From: Poecilobothrus nobilitatus
Taxonomy: Eukaryota > Arthropoda > Insecta > Diptera > Dolichopodidae
Assembly: GCA_947095535.1 (NCBI GenBank)
Contig: OX352772.1
Location: 191,000,125-191,064,124, forward strand
Direction of reading: 5' to 3'
Length of the DNA: 64,000 nucleotides
Shown: piece after piece, positions 18,808 to 32,732 of the stretch
Layout of the letters: every line of letters starts with the position of its first letter
How positions within the stretch are numbered: the first letter of the stretch is position 1
The notes under the pieces: model-generated
Database searches by the model: none
What the model was told of the DNA's origin: nothing
Seen by the model: the letters and a program-made list of their open reading frames with translations, nothing else
Program-made: the position numbers and the translations under genes

Positions 18808-19123
18808 GCAAGTATGAAAATTAAAGGTTTTAATTCAAATTTTTTTCTTTTTAAAGATACATGTACACTTTATAACAAATTTTAACAGCACATCTAAAAC
18901 TGTAGTTTGATAAGTGTATAGGAAATGATAATTCATAAATATCAATCTTTAGTAGTGAAGGTAAATATCTAGTTAGATCTTCTATGTTATTACTACCAAT
19001 ATACTTTTCAAGGAAAAGTTGTTTTTGTTCTCATTTGACATATTTTTTTTCGGCTAGTGCTAAATATGTTCTTACATAGATTTAAGGTTCTAATAATCAA
19101 TTAACCCGTCTGCCCATTTAAGT

Positions 19124-20228
19124 CCTATAAAAATATGTCAAAGATATAAGATAAGTATCGGGTGTAATAAAATCACTCTTCCGTTTGTAACACCTCGAAA
19201 TAAGCGAGCTAGATATACCTTCAAAGGTATGGATCGGATCAGCAGAAAATTCTATGTCGATTGAGCCATGTCCGTCCGTCCGTCAGCACGCTAACTCAAA
19301 AACTAAGAAAGCTAGAATCTTGAAATTTACACAAAATATTCTGGGAGCAATTTGTAGGTTCCCAATTTTTTTTGGTTGAGTTCCGACGAAAACTTCGGGT
19401 AGCTCTCGAACACCAAACATTTAGATCCCCACATTTTTTTTAAATAGAGCTAGAAATTTTAACTGGTGATAGTTCTTATAAAAATATTAATTTTATTTTT
19501 AATAACTTTTTTTGTAGCCCCACCCGTAACGAAGCTACAGCTCCCCAAAGGTTCAAAAAAGCTCTATATTTAAATTATTATAACTCAAGTTGTGTAAGGT
19601 ATATTTTCATTTTAAAAAAGCCAAACGATTACTGCTTTTATTAGCTTTAAAAGCATGTATACCATAAATATATACTTGTGGCATACGGTGTCTTAATTTA
19701 CCGTTATGCGAAACTAACATGTAGATTTACATATCGTGTATGTTACTGATGAATGAATGATAAGAGTATAGATGTATATTATATAGCGCCGTATTTACAT
19801 ACATATATGCATTTTATTGTACTTATAAGAAATTATTCTATGAATAGAAATATTTTTAAAGAAATATTGCAATGTATGGCGATATACTTATAACAATATA
19901 AATGTGCGCATTAATATTTAAAATTATATTTACTATTTTGTACTAAGTACATTTAATGTACATTTACCGCTTAGTATTAAATGGTACTATAGAATATTTG
20001 AAAAAGTTTGGATTGATAATCGTTATGTGGAAGGTTAGAATCTGCTTTTAAAGAATGTACATATAAACATATAGTTTGAAAATATGTACAACCCATAGTT
20101 CTAGAAATTAGAAATTATAACCCATAGTTATAAATTCTAGAAAATTCACCGAAATTATTTTAAAATACCTACTAAAATATTAAAAAAACAAGCAAATGTA
20201 ACAGTAAGTCGATGCAACCGACTTTTTA
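19124..20228 (+). repeat. Repeat N, copy 1
   Basis: A non-coding repeat. It begins after 'tttaagtcctataaaaatat', carries a (GTCC)n run near 19270, and the phrases 'aaaactaagaaagctagaat' and 'tagccccacccgtaacgaag'. It ends with an inverted motif AAGTCGatgcaaCCGACTT just before the S end. Further copies: 22985-24272, 26900-27730 (left part deleted), 29975-31238 and 60110-61540. Confidence 0.75.
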
Positions 20229-22440
20229 ATACCCTACACCTGAATAATTCGAATTAAATTAAAAATCCATAAGTTTTTTTGCCAGCTGCTTCAACTTCTT
20301 CCCTTTTCTGTCTTATTCAACTCGAATTTCAGGAACACAAAAGAGGCATCCTCTTGGGATATGCTTGACACCTTTGTAAAAAATTTTAAGTTTCTATCTT
20401 TATTAATTTCGAAGATTGTTCGTACTTGGGAGTTATGTGTCAGGTACGTGAATTGCCACTCCAATTCATCGAATCCATCTCAGGAACATAAAGAAAACAT
20501 GCCAGAACACCATTGTACTAAATTTAAAGGTTCTACTTTCGTTGGTTTTGGAGATATGCTTGTTGCTCTTGCTCGACCGGAAGTTTCCAAAATACGAACC
20601 CATGGTTCAAATTCTTTCAAATGTCAGTTTCCAATTTTGCAGAAAAGGAAACGTAACAGAACACCTTTGTACTAAAAATGAAAGTTCTATCTTTGTTGGT
20701 TGTGGAGATATACTCGTTTGCTCTGGGGCTCGTCCTCACAAATTTCAGAAACATAAATCAAACATGAAGGAACACCATTCTGCCTAATTTAAAGGTTATA
20801 TCTTTGTTGTTTTTGGAGATAATCTCATTTGCTCTGGGGCTCGTTCGGAAGCTTCCAACATCCAAACCCATGGACCATATCCTCTTAAATTTCAGAGGTT
20901 GGTTTTGGAGATAATCTCGTTTGCTCTGGGGCTCGTTCGGAAGCTTCCAAAATACGAACCCATGGTTCAAATTCTTTCAAATGTCAGTTTCCAATTTTAT
21001 AGAAAAGGAAACATAACAGCACACTCTTGTACTAAAAATAAAAGTTCTATCTTTGATGGTTGTGGGACTCGTTCGGAAGCTTCCAAGATAAGAACCCATG
21101 AACCAAATCCTCTCAAATTTCAGAGACTTAAATAAAACACGAAAGAACACCACTCTGCCAAATTTAAAGTTATATCTTAGTTGGTTTTGGAGATAATCTC
21201 ATTTGCTCTGGTGGTCGTTCGGAAGCTTCCAAAATCCAAACCTATTGACCAAATCCTCTAAAATTTCAGAAGCATAAATCGAACGGGAGAACATCATTGT
21301 ACAAAATTTAAAGGTTCTATCCTTGTTGATTTTGGAGATAATCTCGTTTGTTCTGGGGCTCGTTCGGAAGCTTCCAATATACGAATCCATGCTTCAAATT
21401 CTTTCAAATGTCAGTTTCCAATTTTATAGAAAAGGAAACATAACAGCACACTCTCGTACTAAAAATAAAGGTTCTATCTCTGTTGGTTGTGGACATATAC
21501 TCGTTTGCTCTGGGGCTCGTTCCGAAGCTTCCAAGATAAGAACCCATGAACCAAATCCTCTCAAATTTCAGAGATTTAAATAAAACATGAAAGAACACCA
21601 CTCTGCCAAATTTAAAGGTTATATCTTTGTTGGTTTTGGAGATAATATCATTTGCTCTGGGGCTCGTTCGGAAGCTTCCAATATGCGAATCCATGGTTCA
21701 AATTCTTTCAAATGTCAGTATCCAATTTTATAGAAAAGGAAACATAACAGCACGCTCTTGTACTAGAAATAAAGGTTCTATCTCTGTTGGTTGTGGAGAT
21801 ATACTCAATTGCTCTGGACCTCGTTCGGAAGCTTCCACGATCCGAACGCATGAACCAAATCCTCTCAAATTTCAGAGACTTAAATAAAACATGAAAGAAC
21901 ACCACTCTGCCAAATAAAAAGGTTTTATCTTAGTTGGTTTGGAGATAATCTAATTTGCTCTGGTGCTCGTTCGGAAGCTTCCAAAATCCAAACCCATTGA
22001 CCAAATCCTCTTAAATTTCAGAGACATAAATCGAACGGGAAGGAACATCATTGTACAAAATTTAAAGGTTCTATCTTTGTTGATTTTGGAGATAATCCTT
22101 TGCTCTGGGGCTGTTTGGGAAGCTTCCAAAATCCGAACCCATAGACCAAATCCTCTCAAATTTTAGATACGTAAATAAAACATGAAAGAACACCACTCTG
22201 TCAAATTTGAAGATTATATCTTTATTGCTTTTGGAGATAATCTCATTTGCTCTGGTGCTCGTTCGGAAGCTTCCAAAATCCAAACCCATGAACGAAATCC
22301 TCTTGACTTTAGGTGACATAAATCGCACGGGAAGGAACATCATTGTACGAAGTTTAAAGGTTCTATCTTTGTTGGCTTTGGAGATAATCTCGTTTGCTCC
22401 GGAATCATTCTGAAGCTTCCAGAATCCGAACCCATGGACC
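20229..22440 (+). repeat. Repeat S with 147/157-bp satellite monomers (U1), right end missing
   Basis: It starts with ATACCCTACACCT at 20229 and continues into tandem monomers sharing 'ggagataatctc', 'gctcgttcggaagcttcca' and 'gaacccatg'. Distances between successive 'ggttctat/ggttatat' marks from 21313 are 157, 147, 157, 147 and 146 bp, so two monomer types alternate. It breaks off at 'gaacccatggaccg' and joins module M. Confidence 0.85.
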
Positions 22441-24272
22441 GTTTTTCAATAATCAGATGTTAAAATTCTAGAAATAGTGAAACCAACTTTTTCTATACCT
22501 CTTTGAAATCTACTTCAATCACGGGCGTATTTCTTCCAAAAACGTTTTCGTGCTGATCTGCAAGCAAAGTCCCACATATGAATACAGTGAATTTTTTGTT
22601 TTATGTTGAAGTAAACTTTTTTGGTTTTGTTAGTTTTGTTTGTTTAGTTTTGTTATTTGAACCCATAGTGCAAGTATGAAAATTGAAGGTTTTAATTCAA
22701 ATTTTTTTCTTTTTAAAGATACATGTACACTTTATAACAAATTTTAACAGCACATCTAAAACTGTAGTTTGATAAGTGTATAGGAAATGATAATTCATAA
22801 ATATCAATCTTTAGTAGTGAAGGTAAATATCTAGTTAGTTCTTCTATGTTATTACTACCAATATACTTTTCAAGGAAAAGTTGTTTTTGTTCTCCTTTGA
22901 CATATTTTTTTTCGGCTGGTTCTAAATATGTTTTTACATAGATTTAAGGTCCTAATAATCAATTAACCCGTCTGCCAATTTAAGTCCTATAAAAATATGT
23001 CAAAGATACAAGATAAGTATCGGTTATAATAAAATTACTCTTCCGTTTGTAACACCTCGAAGTAAGCGGCTTGATATACCTTCAAAGATATGGATCGGAT
23101 CAGCGAAAATTCTAATTCGATTGAGCCATGTCCGTCCGTCCGTCCGTCAGCACGCTAACTTAAAAACTAAGAAAGCTAGAATCTTGAAATTTACACAAAA
23201 TATTCTGGGAGCAATTTGTAGGTTCCCAATTTTTTTTGGTTGAGTTCCGACGAAAACTTCGGGTAGCTCTCGAACAACAAACTTTTAGATCCCCACATTT
23301 TTTTTTAAATAGAGCTAGAAATTTTAACTGGTGATAGTTCTTATAAAAATATTAATTTTATTTTTAATAACTTTTTTTTGTAGCCCCACCCGTTACGAAG
23401 CTACAGCTCCACAAAGGTTCAAAAAAGCTCTATATTTAAATTGTTATAACTCAAGTTGTATAAGGTATATTTTCATTTTAAAAAAGCCAAACGATTACTG
23501 CTTTTATTAGCTTTAAAAGCATGTATACCATAAATATATACTTGTGGCATACGGTGTCTTAATTTACCGTTATGCGAAACTTACATGTTTATTTACATAT
23601 CGTATATTTCACTGATGAATGAATGATAAGAGTATAGATGTATATTATATAGCGCCGTATTTACATACATATATGCATTTTACTTATGCATTTTACTGTA
23701 CTTATAAGAAATTATTCTATGAATGGAAATATTTTTAAAGAAATATTGCAATGTATGGCTATATACTTATAACAATATAAATATTCTATGTACGCATTAA
23801 TATTTAAAATTATATTTACTATTTTGTACTAAGTACATTTAATATACATTTACCGCTTAGTATTAAATGGTACTATAGAATATTTGAAAAAGTTTGGATT
23901 GATAATCGTTATGTGGAAGGTTAGAATCTGCTTTTGAAGAATGTACATATAAACATATAGTTTGAATATATGTACAACCCATATTTCTAGAAATTATAAA
24001 ATTCACCGAAATTATTTTAAAATACTAAAATATTAAAGAAACAAGTAAATGTAACAGTAAGTCGATGCAACCGACTTGAAAAAGTTTGGATTGATAATCG
24101 TTATGTGGAAGGTTAGAATCTGTTTTTAAAGAATGTACATATAAACATATAGTTTGAATATACGTACAACCCATAGTTCTAGAAATTATAAAATTCACCG
24201 AAATTATTTTAAAATACTAAAATATTAAAGAAACAAGTAATGTAACAGTAAGTCGATGCAACCGACTTATTA

Positions 24273-26397
24273 ATACCCTACACCTGAATGATTCGAATTA
24301 AATTAAAAATCCATAAGTTTTTTTGCCAGTTGCTTCAACTTCTTCCCTTTTCTGTCTTATTCAACTCGAATTTCAGGAACAAAAAAGAGGCATCCTCTTG
24401 GGATATGCTAGACACCTTTGTAAAAAATTTTAAGTTTCTATCTTTATTAATTTCGAAGATTGTTCGTCCTTGGGAGTTATGTGTCAGGTACGTGAATTGC
24501 CACTCCAATTCATCGAATCCATCTCAGAAACATAAAGAAAACATGCCAGAACACCATTGTACTAAATTTAAAGGTTCTACTTTCGTTGGTTTTGGAGATA
24601 TGCTTGTTGCTCTTGCTCGACCGGAAGTTTCCAAAATACGAACCCATGGTTCAAATTCTTTCAAATGTCAGTTTCCAATTTTACAGAAAAGAAAACGTAA
24701 CAGAACACCTTTGTACTAAAAATGAAAGTTCTATCTTTGTTGGTTGTGGAGATATACTCGTTTGCTCTGGGGCTCGTCCTCACAAAATTCAGAAACATAA
24801 ATCAAACATGAAGGAACACCATTCTGCCTAATTTGAAGGTTATATCTTTGTTGTTTTTGGAGATAATCTCATTTGCTTTGGGGCTCGTTCGGAAGCTTCC
24901 AACATCCAAACCCATGGACCATATCCTCTTAAATTTCAGAGGTTGGTTTTGGAGATAATCTCGTTTGCTCTGGGGCTCGTTCGGAAGCTTCCAAAATACG
25001 AATTAATGGTTCAAATTCTTTCAAATGTCACTTTCCAATTTTATAGAAAAGGAAACATAACAGCACACTCTTGTACTAAAAATAAAAGTTCTATCTTTGA
25101 TGGTTGTGGGGCTCGTTCGGAAGCTTCCAAGATAAGAACCCATGAATCAAATCCTCTCAAATTTCAGAGACTTAAATAAAACATGAAAGCACACCACTCT
25201 GCCAAATTTAAAGTTATATCTTAGTTGGTTTTGGAGATAATCTCATTTGCTCTGGTGGTCGTTCGGAAGCTTCAAAAATCCAAACCCATTGACCAAATCC
25301 TCTTAAATTTCAGAGGCATAAATCGAACGGGAAAGAACATCATTGTACAAAATTTAAAGGTTCTATCCTTGTTGATTTTGGAGATAATCTCGTTTGCTCT
25401 GGGGCTCGTTCGGAAGCTTCCAATATACGAATCCATGCTTCAAATTCTTTCAAATGTCAGTTTCCAATTTTATAGAAAAGGAAACATAACAGCACACTCT
25501 CGTACTAAAAATAAAGGTTCTATCTCTGTTGGTTGTGGACATATACTCGTTTGCTCTGGGTCTCGTTCGGAAGCTTCCAAGATAAGAACGCATGAACCAA
25601 ATCCTCTCAAATTTCAGAGACTTAAATAAAACCGGAAATAACACCATTCTGCCAAATTTAAAGCTTATATCTTAGTTGGTTTGGAGATAATCTAATTTGC
25701 TCTGGTGCTCGTTCGGAAGATTCATTGAAATCGAACGGGAAGCAACATCATTGTACAAAATTTAAAGGTTCTATCTTTGTTGATTTTGGAGATAATCTCG
25801 TTTGCTCTGGGGCTGTTTCGAAAGCTCCCAAGATCCGAACACATGAACCAAATCCTCTCAAATTTCAGAGACATAAATAAAACATGAAAGAACACCACTC
25901 TGCCGAATTTAAAGGTTATATCTTAGTTGGTTTGGAGATAATCTAATTTGCTGATATGCTCGTTCGGAAGCTTCATTGAAATCGAACGGGAAGAAACATC
26001 ATTGTACAAAATTTAAAGGTTCTATCTTTGTTGATTTTGGAGATAATCTCATTTGCTCTGGGGCTGTTTCGGAAGCTTCCAAGATCCGAACACATGAACC
26101 AAATCCTCTCAAATTTCAGAGACATAAATAAAACATGAAAGAACACCACTCTGCCAAATTTAAAGGTTATATCTTAGTTGGTTTGGAGATAATCTAATTT
26201 GCTCTAGTGCTCGTTCGGAAGCTTCCAAAATCTAAACCCATGGACCAAATCCGCTTGACTTTCAATGACATAAATCGAACGGGAAGGAACATCATTGTAC
26301 AAAGTTTAAATGTTCTATCTTTGTTGGCCTTGGAGATAATCTCGTTTGCTCCGGAATCATTCGGAAGCTTCCAGAATCCGAACCCATAGACCGATTT
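24273..26397 (+). repeat. Repeat S with satellite monomers (U2), right end missing
   Basis: Same structure as the S copy of U1. The first monomers are nearly identical to those at 20.4 kb. The right half instead has two successive copies of a shortened monomer ('ggaagcttcattgaaatcga') at about 25720 and 25970. Confidence 0.82.
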
Positions 26398-27730
26398 TGA
26401 TAATCAGATATTAAAATTCTAGAAATAGTGAAACCAACTTTTTCTATACCTCTTTGAAATCTACTTCAATCACGGGCGTATTTCTTCCAAAAACGTTTTC
26501 GTGCTGATCTGCAAGCAAAGTCCCACATATGGATACAGTGTATTTCTTGTTTTATGTTGAAGTGAACTTTTTTAGTTTTGTTAGTTTTGTTTGTTTAGTT
26601 TTGTTATTTGAACCCATAGTGCAAGTATGAAAATTGAAGGTTTCAGTTCAAAATTTTTTCTTTTTAAAGATACATGTACACTTTATAACAATTTTTAACA
26701 GGACATCTAAAACTGTAGTTTGATAAGTGTATAGGAAATGATAATTTATAACTATCAATCTTTAGTAGTGAAGGTAAATCTCTAGTTAGATCTTCCATTT
26801 TATTGCTACCAATGTACTTTTCAAGGAAAAGTTTTTTTTGTTCTCCTTTGACATATTTTTTTTCGGCTGGTTCTAAATATGTTTTTACATAGATTTATTT
26901 TTGGTTGAGTTCCGACAAAAACTTCGGGTAGCTCTTGAACACCAAACTTTTAAATCTCCAAATTTTTTTTGAAATAGAGCTAGAAATTTTAACTCTGATA
27001 GTTCTTATAAAAACATTAATTTTATTTTAATAACTTTTTTTTGTAGCCCCACCCTTTACGAAGCTACAGCTCCCTAAAGGTTTAAAAAAGCTCTATATTT
27101 AAATTGTTATAGCACAAGTTGTATAAGGTATATTTTCATTTTAAAAACGCCAAACGATTACTTCTTTTATTAGCTTTAAAAGCATATATACCATAAATAT
27201 ATACTTGTGGCATACGGTGTCTTAATTTACCGTTATGCGAAACTAACATGTTGATTTACATATCGTATATGTCACTGATGAATGAATGACAAGAATATAG
27301 ATGTATATTATATAGCGCCGTCTTTACATACATATATGCATTTTATTGTACTTATAAGAAATTATTCTATGAATGGAAATATTTTTAAAGAAATATTGCA
27401 ATGTATGGCGATATACTTATAAATATATAAATATTCTATGTGCGCATTAATATTTAAAATTATATTTACTATTTTGTACTAAGTACATTTAATATACATT
27501 TACTGCTTAGTATTAAATGGTACTATAGAATATTTGAAAAAGTTTGGATTGATAATCGTTATGTGGAAGGTTAGAATCTGCTTTTGAAGAATGTACATAT
27601 AAACATATAGTTTGAATATATGTACAACCCATAGTTCTAGAAATTGTAAAATTCACCGAAATTATTTTAAAATACTAAAATATTAAAAAAACAAGTACAT
27701 ATATCAGTAAGTCGATGCAACCAACTTATG

Positions 27731-29436
27731 AATAAACCTGAATAATTCGAATTAAATTAAAAATCCATAAGTTTTTTTGCTAGCTGCTCGAACTTCTTCT
27801 CTTTTCTGTCTTATTCAACTCGAATTTCAGGAACGTAAAAGAGGCATCCTCTTGGGATATGCTTGACACCTTTGTAAAAAATTTTTAGTTTCTATCTTTA
27901 TTTGTTTCGAAGATTGCCACTCCACTCCAATTGACACTCCAATTCATCGAATCAACCTCAGGAACATAAATAAAACATGCCAGAACACCATTGTACTAAA
28001 TTTAAAGGTTCTACTTTTGTTGGTTTTGGAGATATGCTTGTTACTCTTGTGCTCGTCCGGAAGTTTCCAAAATACGAACCCATGGTTCAAATTCTTTCAA
28101 ATGTCAGTTTCCAATTTTACAGAAAAGGAAACGTAACACAGCAACTTTGTACTAAAAATAAAAGTTCTATCTTTGTTGTTTTTGGAGATAATCTCATTTG
28201 CTCTGGAGCTCGTTCGGAAGCTTCCAAGATCCAAACCCATGAACCATATCCTCTTAAATTTAAGAGACATAAATCAAACGGTAAGGAACATTATTGTAAA
28301 AAATTTTAAGGTTCTATCTTTTTTGGTTTTGGAGATAATCTCGTTTGCTCTGGGGCTCGTTCGGAAGCTTCCAAAATACGAATTAATGGTTCAAATTCTT
28401 TCAAATGTCAGTTTCCAATTTTATAGAAAAGGAAACATAACAGCACACTCTTGTACTAAAGATAAAGGTTCTATCTTTGTTGGTTGTGCAGATATACTCG
28501 TTTGCTCTGGGGCTCGTTCCGAAGCTTCCAAGATAAGAACCCATGAACCAAATACTCTCAAATTTCAGAGACTTAAATAAAACATGAAATAACACCATTC
28601 TGCCAAATTTAAAGGTTATATCTTTGTTGGTTTTGGAGATAATATCATTTGCTCTGGGGCTCGTTCGGAAGCTTCCAATATGCGAATCCATGGTTCAAAT
28701 TCTTTCAAATGTCAGTATCCAATTTTATAGAAAAGGAAACATAACAGCACGCTCTTGTACTAGAAATAAAGGTTCTATCTCTGTTGGTTGTGGAGATATA
28801 CTCAATTGCTCTGGACCTCGTTCGGAAGCTTCCACGATCCGAACGCATGAACCAAATCCTCTCAAATTTCAGAGACTTAAATAAAACATGAAAGAACACC
28901 ACTCTGCCAAATAAAAAGGTTTTATCTTAGTTGGTTTGGAGATAATCTAATTTGCTCTGGTGCTCGTTCGGAAGCTTCCAAAATCCAAACCCATTGACCA
29001 AATCCTCTTAAATTTCAGAGACATAAATCGAACGGGAAGGAACATCATTGTACAAAATTTAAAGGTTCTATCTTTGTTGATTTTGGAGATAATCCTTTGC
29101 TCTGGGGCTGTTTGGGAAGCTTCCAAAATCCGAACCCATAGACCAAATCCTCTCAAATTTTAGATACGTAAATAAAACATGAAAGAACACCACTCTGTCA
29201 AATTTGAAGATTATATCTTTATTGCTTTTGGAGATAATCTCATTTGCTCTGGTGCTCGTTCGGAAGCTTCCAAAATCCAAACCCATGAACGAAATCCTCT
29301 TGACTTTAGGTGACATAAATCGCACGGGAAGGAACATCATTGTACAAAGTTTAAAGGTTCTATCTTTGTTGGCTTTGGAGATAATCTCGTTTGCTCCGGA
29401 ATCATTCTGAAGCTTCCAGAATCCGAACCCATGGAC
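27731..29436 (+). repeat. Repeat S with satellite monomers (U3), right end missing
   Basis: The left terminus is damaged ('aataaacctgaataattcg' in place of the usual ATACCCTACACCT start). The monomers from 28624 to 29436 match U1 almost base for base. Confidence 0.8.
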
Positions 29437-31238
29437 CGTTTTTCAATAATCAGATGTTATAATTCTAGAAATAGTGAAACCAACTTTTTCTATACCTCTT
29501 TGAAATCTACTTCAATCACGGGCGTATTTCTTCCAAAAACGTTTTCGTGCTGATCTGCAAGCAAAGTCTCACATATGAATACAGTGAATTTTTTGTTTTA
29601 TGTTGAAGTAAACTTTTTTGGTTTTGTTAGTTTTGTTTGTTTAGTTTTGTTATTTGAACCCATAGTGCAAGTATGAAAATTGAAGGTTTTAATTCATACA
29701 TGATACAGAAGATACTTGTACACTTTATTACAAATTTTAACAGCACATCTAAAACTGTAGTTTGATAAGTGTATAGGAAATGATAATTCATAAATATCAA
29801 TCTTTAGTGAAGGTAAATATCTAGTTAGATCTTCTATGTTATTACTACCAATATACTTTTCAAGGAAAAGTTGTTTTTGTTCTCCTTTGACATATTTTTT
29901 TTCGGCTGGTTCTAAATATGTTTTTACATAGATTTAAGGTCCTAATAATCAATTAACCCGTCCGCCCATTTAAGTCCTATAAAGATATGTCAAAGATATA
30001 AGATAAGTATCGGTTATAATAAAATTACTCTTCCGTTTGTAACACCTCGAAGTAAGCGGCTTGATATACCTTCAAAGATATGGATCGGATCAGCGAAAAT
30101 TCTAATTCGATTGAGCCATGTCCGTCCGTCCGTCAGCACGCTAACTCAAAAACTAAGAAAGCTAGAATCTTGAAATTTACACAAAATATTCTGGGAGCAA
30201 TTTGTAGGTTCCCAATTTTTTTTGGTTGAGTTCCGACGAAAACTTCGGGTAGCTCTCGAACACCAAACTTTTAGATCCCCACATTTTTTTTTAAATAGAG
30301 CTAGAAATTTTAACTAGTGATAGTTCTTATAAAAATATTAATTTTATTTTTAATAACTTTTTTTTGTAGCCCCACCCGTTGCGAAGCTACAGCTCCACAA
30401 AGGTTCAAAAAAGCTCTATATTTAAATTGTTATAACTCAAGTTGTATAAGGTATATTTTCATTTTAAAAAAGCCAAACGATTACTGCTTTTATTAGCTTT
30501 AAAAGCATGTATACCATAAATATATACTTGTGGCATACGGTGTCTTAATTTACCGTTATGCGAAACTTACATGTTTATTTACATATCGTATATTTCACTG
30601 ATGAATGAATGATAAGAGTATAGATGTATATTATATAGCGCCGTATTTACATACATATATGCATTTTATTGTACTTATAAGAAATTATTCTATGAATGGA
30701 AATATTTTTAAAGAAATATTGCAATGTATGGCAATATACTTATAACAATATAAATGTGCGCATTAATATTTAAAATTATATTTACTATTTTGTACTAAGT
30801 ACATTTAATATACATTTACCGCTTAGTATTAAATGGTACTATAGAATATTTGAAAAAGTTTGGATTGATAATCGTTATGTGGAAGGTTAGAATCTGCTTT
30901 TGAAGAATGTACATATAAACATATAGTTTGAATATATGTACAACCCATAGTTCTAGAAATTATAAAATTCACCGAAATTATTTTAAAATACTAAAATACT
31001 AAAGAAACAAGTAAATGTAACAGTAAGTCGATGCAACCGACTTGAAAAAGTTTGGATTGATAATCGTTATGTGGAAGATTAGAATCTGTTTTTGAAGAAT
31101 GTACATATAAACATATAGTTTGAATATATGTACAACCCATAGTTCTAGAAATTATAAAATTCACCGAAATTATTTTAAAATACTAAAATATTAAAGAAAC
31201 AAGTAATGTAACAGTAAGTCCATGCAACCGACTTATTA

Positions 31239-32170
31239 ATACCCTACACCTGAATAATTCGAATTAAATTAAAAATCCATAAGTTTTTTTGCCAGCTGCT
31301 TGAACTTCTTCCTTTTGCTGTCTTATTCAACTCGAATTTCAGGAACGTAAAAGAGGCATATCCTCTTGGGATATGCTTGACACCTTTGTAAAAAATTTTA
31401 AGTTTCTATCTTTATTAATTTCGAAGATTGTTCGTCCTTGGGAGGTGTGTGTCAGGTACCCGAATTGCTACTCCAATTCATCGTATCCATCTTAGGAACA
31501 TAAAGAAAACATGCCAGAACACCATTGTACTAAATTTAAAGGTTCTACTTTTGTTGGTTTTGGGGATATGGTTGTTGCTCTTGTGTTCGTCCGGAAGTTT
31601 CCAAAATACGAACCCATGGTTCAAATTCTTTCGAATGTCAGTTTCCAATTTTACAGAAAAGGAAACGTAACAGAACACCTTTGTACTAAAAATAAAAGTT
31701 CTATCTTTATTGGTTGTGGAGATATACTCGTTTGCTCTGGGGCTCGTCCAGAAGCTTCCAAGATTTGAACCCATGGACCAAATCCTCACAAAGTTCAGAG
31801 ACTTAAATAAAACAAGAAAGAACACCACTCTGCCTAATTTAAAGGTTATATCTTTGTTGGTTTTGGAGATAATGTCGTTTGCTCCGGAATCATTCGGAAG
31901 CTTCCAGAATCCGAACCCATGGACCGATTGTGTCCAGATTCGAACTTATCCTTCCTTTCGTAATTAGTAACCTACTATATCAATTTCATCAAGATAGCTT
32001 TATTAGTTTTTGAGTTATCGTGCAAACGGACGGACGGACATCGTTAAATCGACTCAGGAGGTGATCCTGGTTCAGAATATATATACATGTCCATATCTAA
32101 CTCATTTCCTTTTGGTGGTTACAAACACCATACCAAATTTAATATACCCTATAATTTAGGTGTAGGGTAT
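31239..32170 (+). mobile_element. Repeat S, complete copy (932 bp) with inverted ends
   Basis: Left end ATACCCTACACCT (31239) and right end AGGTGTAGGGTAT (32158-32170) are exact inverse complements. The right end is also a hairpin, with ATACCCTA (32144-32151) pairing with TAGGGTAT (32163-32170). Three to four satellite monomers lie inside, followed by a unique right part with a short GGAC tract ('cggacggacggacatcg'). There is no coding capacity, so it is a non-autonomous element. Confidence 0.8.
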
Positions 32171-32280
32171 AATAATATTGTAAGAGTGACAGGGTGTGAA
32201 CATACTAACGGTTCGTACGGGTATCTAAGAGTTGACAAAGGCAACTATATTCTTTCTTGTTTTTTCTTAAATTTTAAATA
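32171..32280. repeat. Short repeat shared with 61548-61640
   Basis: About 90 bp containing 'catactaacggttcgtacgg' and 'gttgacaaaggcaact' recur with few changes at 61548-61640, just ahead of the Penelope-like fragment. It may be a leftover of that family or of the S insertion site. Confidence 0.6.
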
Positions 32281-32516
32281 TTTACAGTAGCACCTACAGT
32301 CTTGAAATAGAAATTTATTACCGATAACATAGAGCATTCTGAATTCTTTTTTTACTCGTTTATGTAACCGTTCATTCATTTAAATATACATACGTAATTA
32401 TTCCTATTGAAAAATAATAAATCTCTAACTACATAGGTATATACCCATATATTCATTCATATGTATCTATATTATGGGCTGAACTTCTGATTATTCTTTG
32501 TTACTTCTTCCTCTCG

Positions 32517-32732
32517 CTATAACCAGGTTTCTGAGACGCAAATAATATCAATATTAGACTTTAGTGATTCTGAGAGTCTTTCAATTTCATCAATTTTATT
32601 TCTGATGCTGCTTGAATTAAAATATAGAATGGTAAGTGAATTTGATTGTACTTGAACGTTATTAATTGGATTGTAGTGAATATTACGAGCATTAAAAAAG
32701 AAAAGGTTATGTTGATTATTTATAGTATTCAT
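32517..32732 (-). pseudogene. LINE ORF2 endonuclease N-terminal fragment
   Basis: A 71-codon frame contains 'LTILYFNSSSIRNKIDEIER' and 'NIDIICVSETWL'. This is the beginning of an AP-type endonuclease of a non-LTR retrotransposon, with the Glu of 'SETWL' as a metal ligand and 'YFN..S' matching the first Asn motif. It follows the ORF1 remnant in the same orientation and stops before the remaining endonuclease motifs, so the element is truncated here. Confidence 0.65.

Larger units (their letters stand above)
18808..32170 (+). repeat. Tandem array of four M-N-S units
   Basis: The whole region is four head-to-tail units: U1 18808-22440, U2 22441-26397, U3 26398-29436, U4 29437-32170. Each has module M (shortened in U1), repeat N with a (GTCC)n tract, and repeat S with arrays of about 150-bp monomers. 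U1-U3 lack the right end of S; U4 has it. U1 21643-22700 is almost identical to U3 28640-29690 (offset 6,997). U1 20361 onward matches U2 24405 onward (offset about 4,044). Open frames in the array are by-products of monomer periodicity and are not annotated as genes. Confidence 0.88.

Noticed and set aside
20229..29436. Regularly spaced repeats resembling a CRISPR array.
   Set aside because: Monomers of about 150 bp are contiguous, without spacers, and the genome is eukaryotic.
20361..31967. Many open frames of 60-140 codons on both strands with recurring peptides such as 'VRKLPKSKPMDQILL' and 'GSFRTSPRANE'.
   Set aside because: They repeat with the 147/157-bp monomer period and appear on both strands, which is expected of a satellite lacking stops in some frames. 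There is no coherent protein domain.
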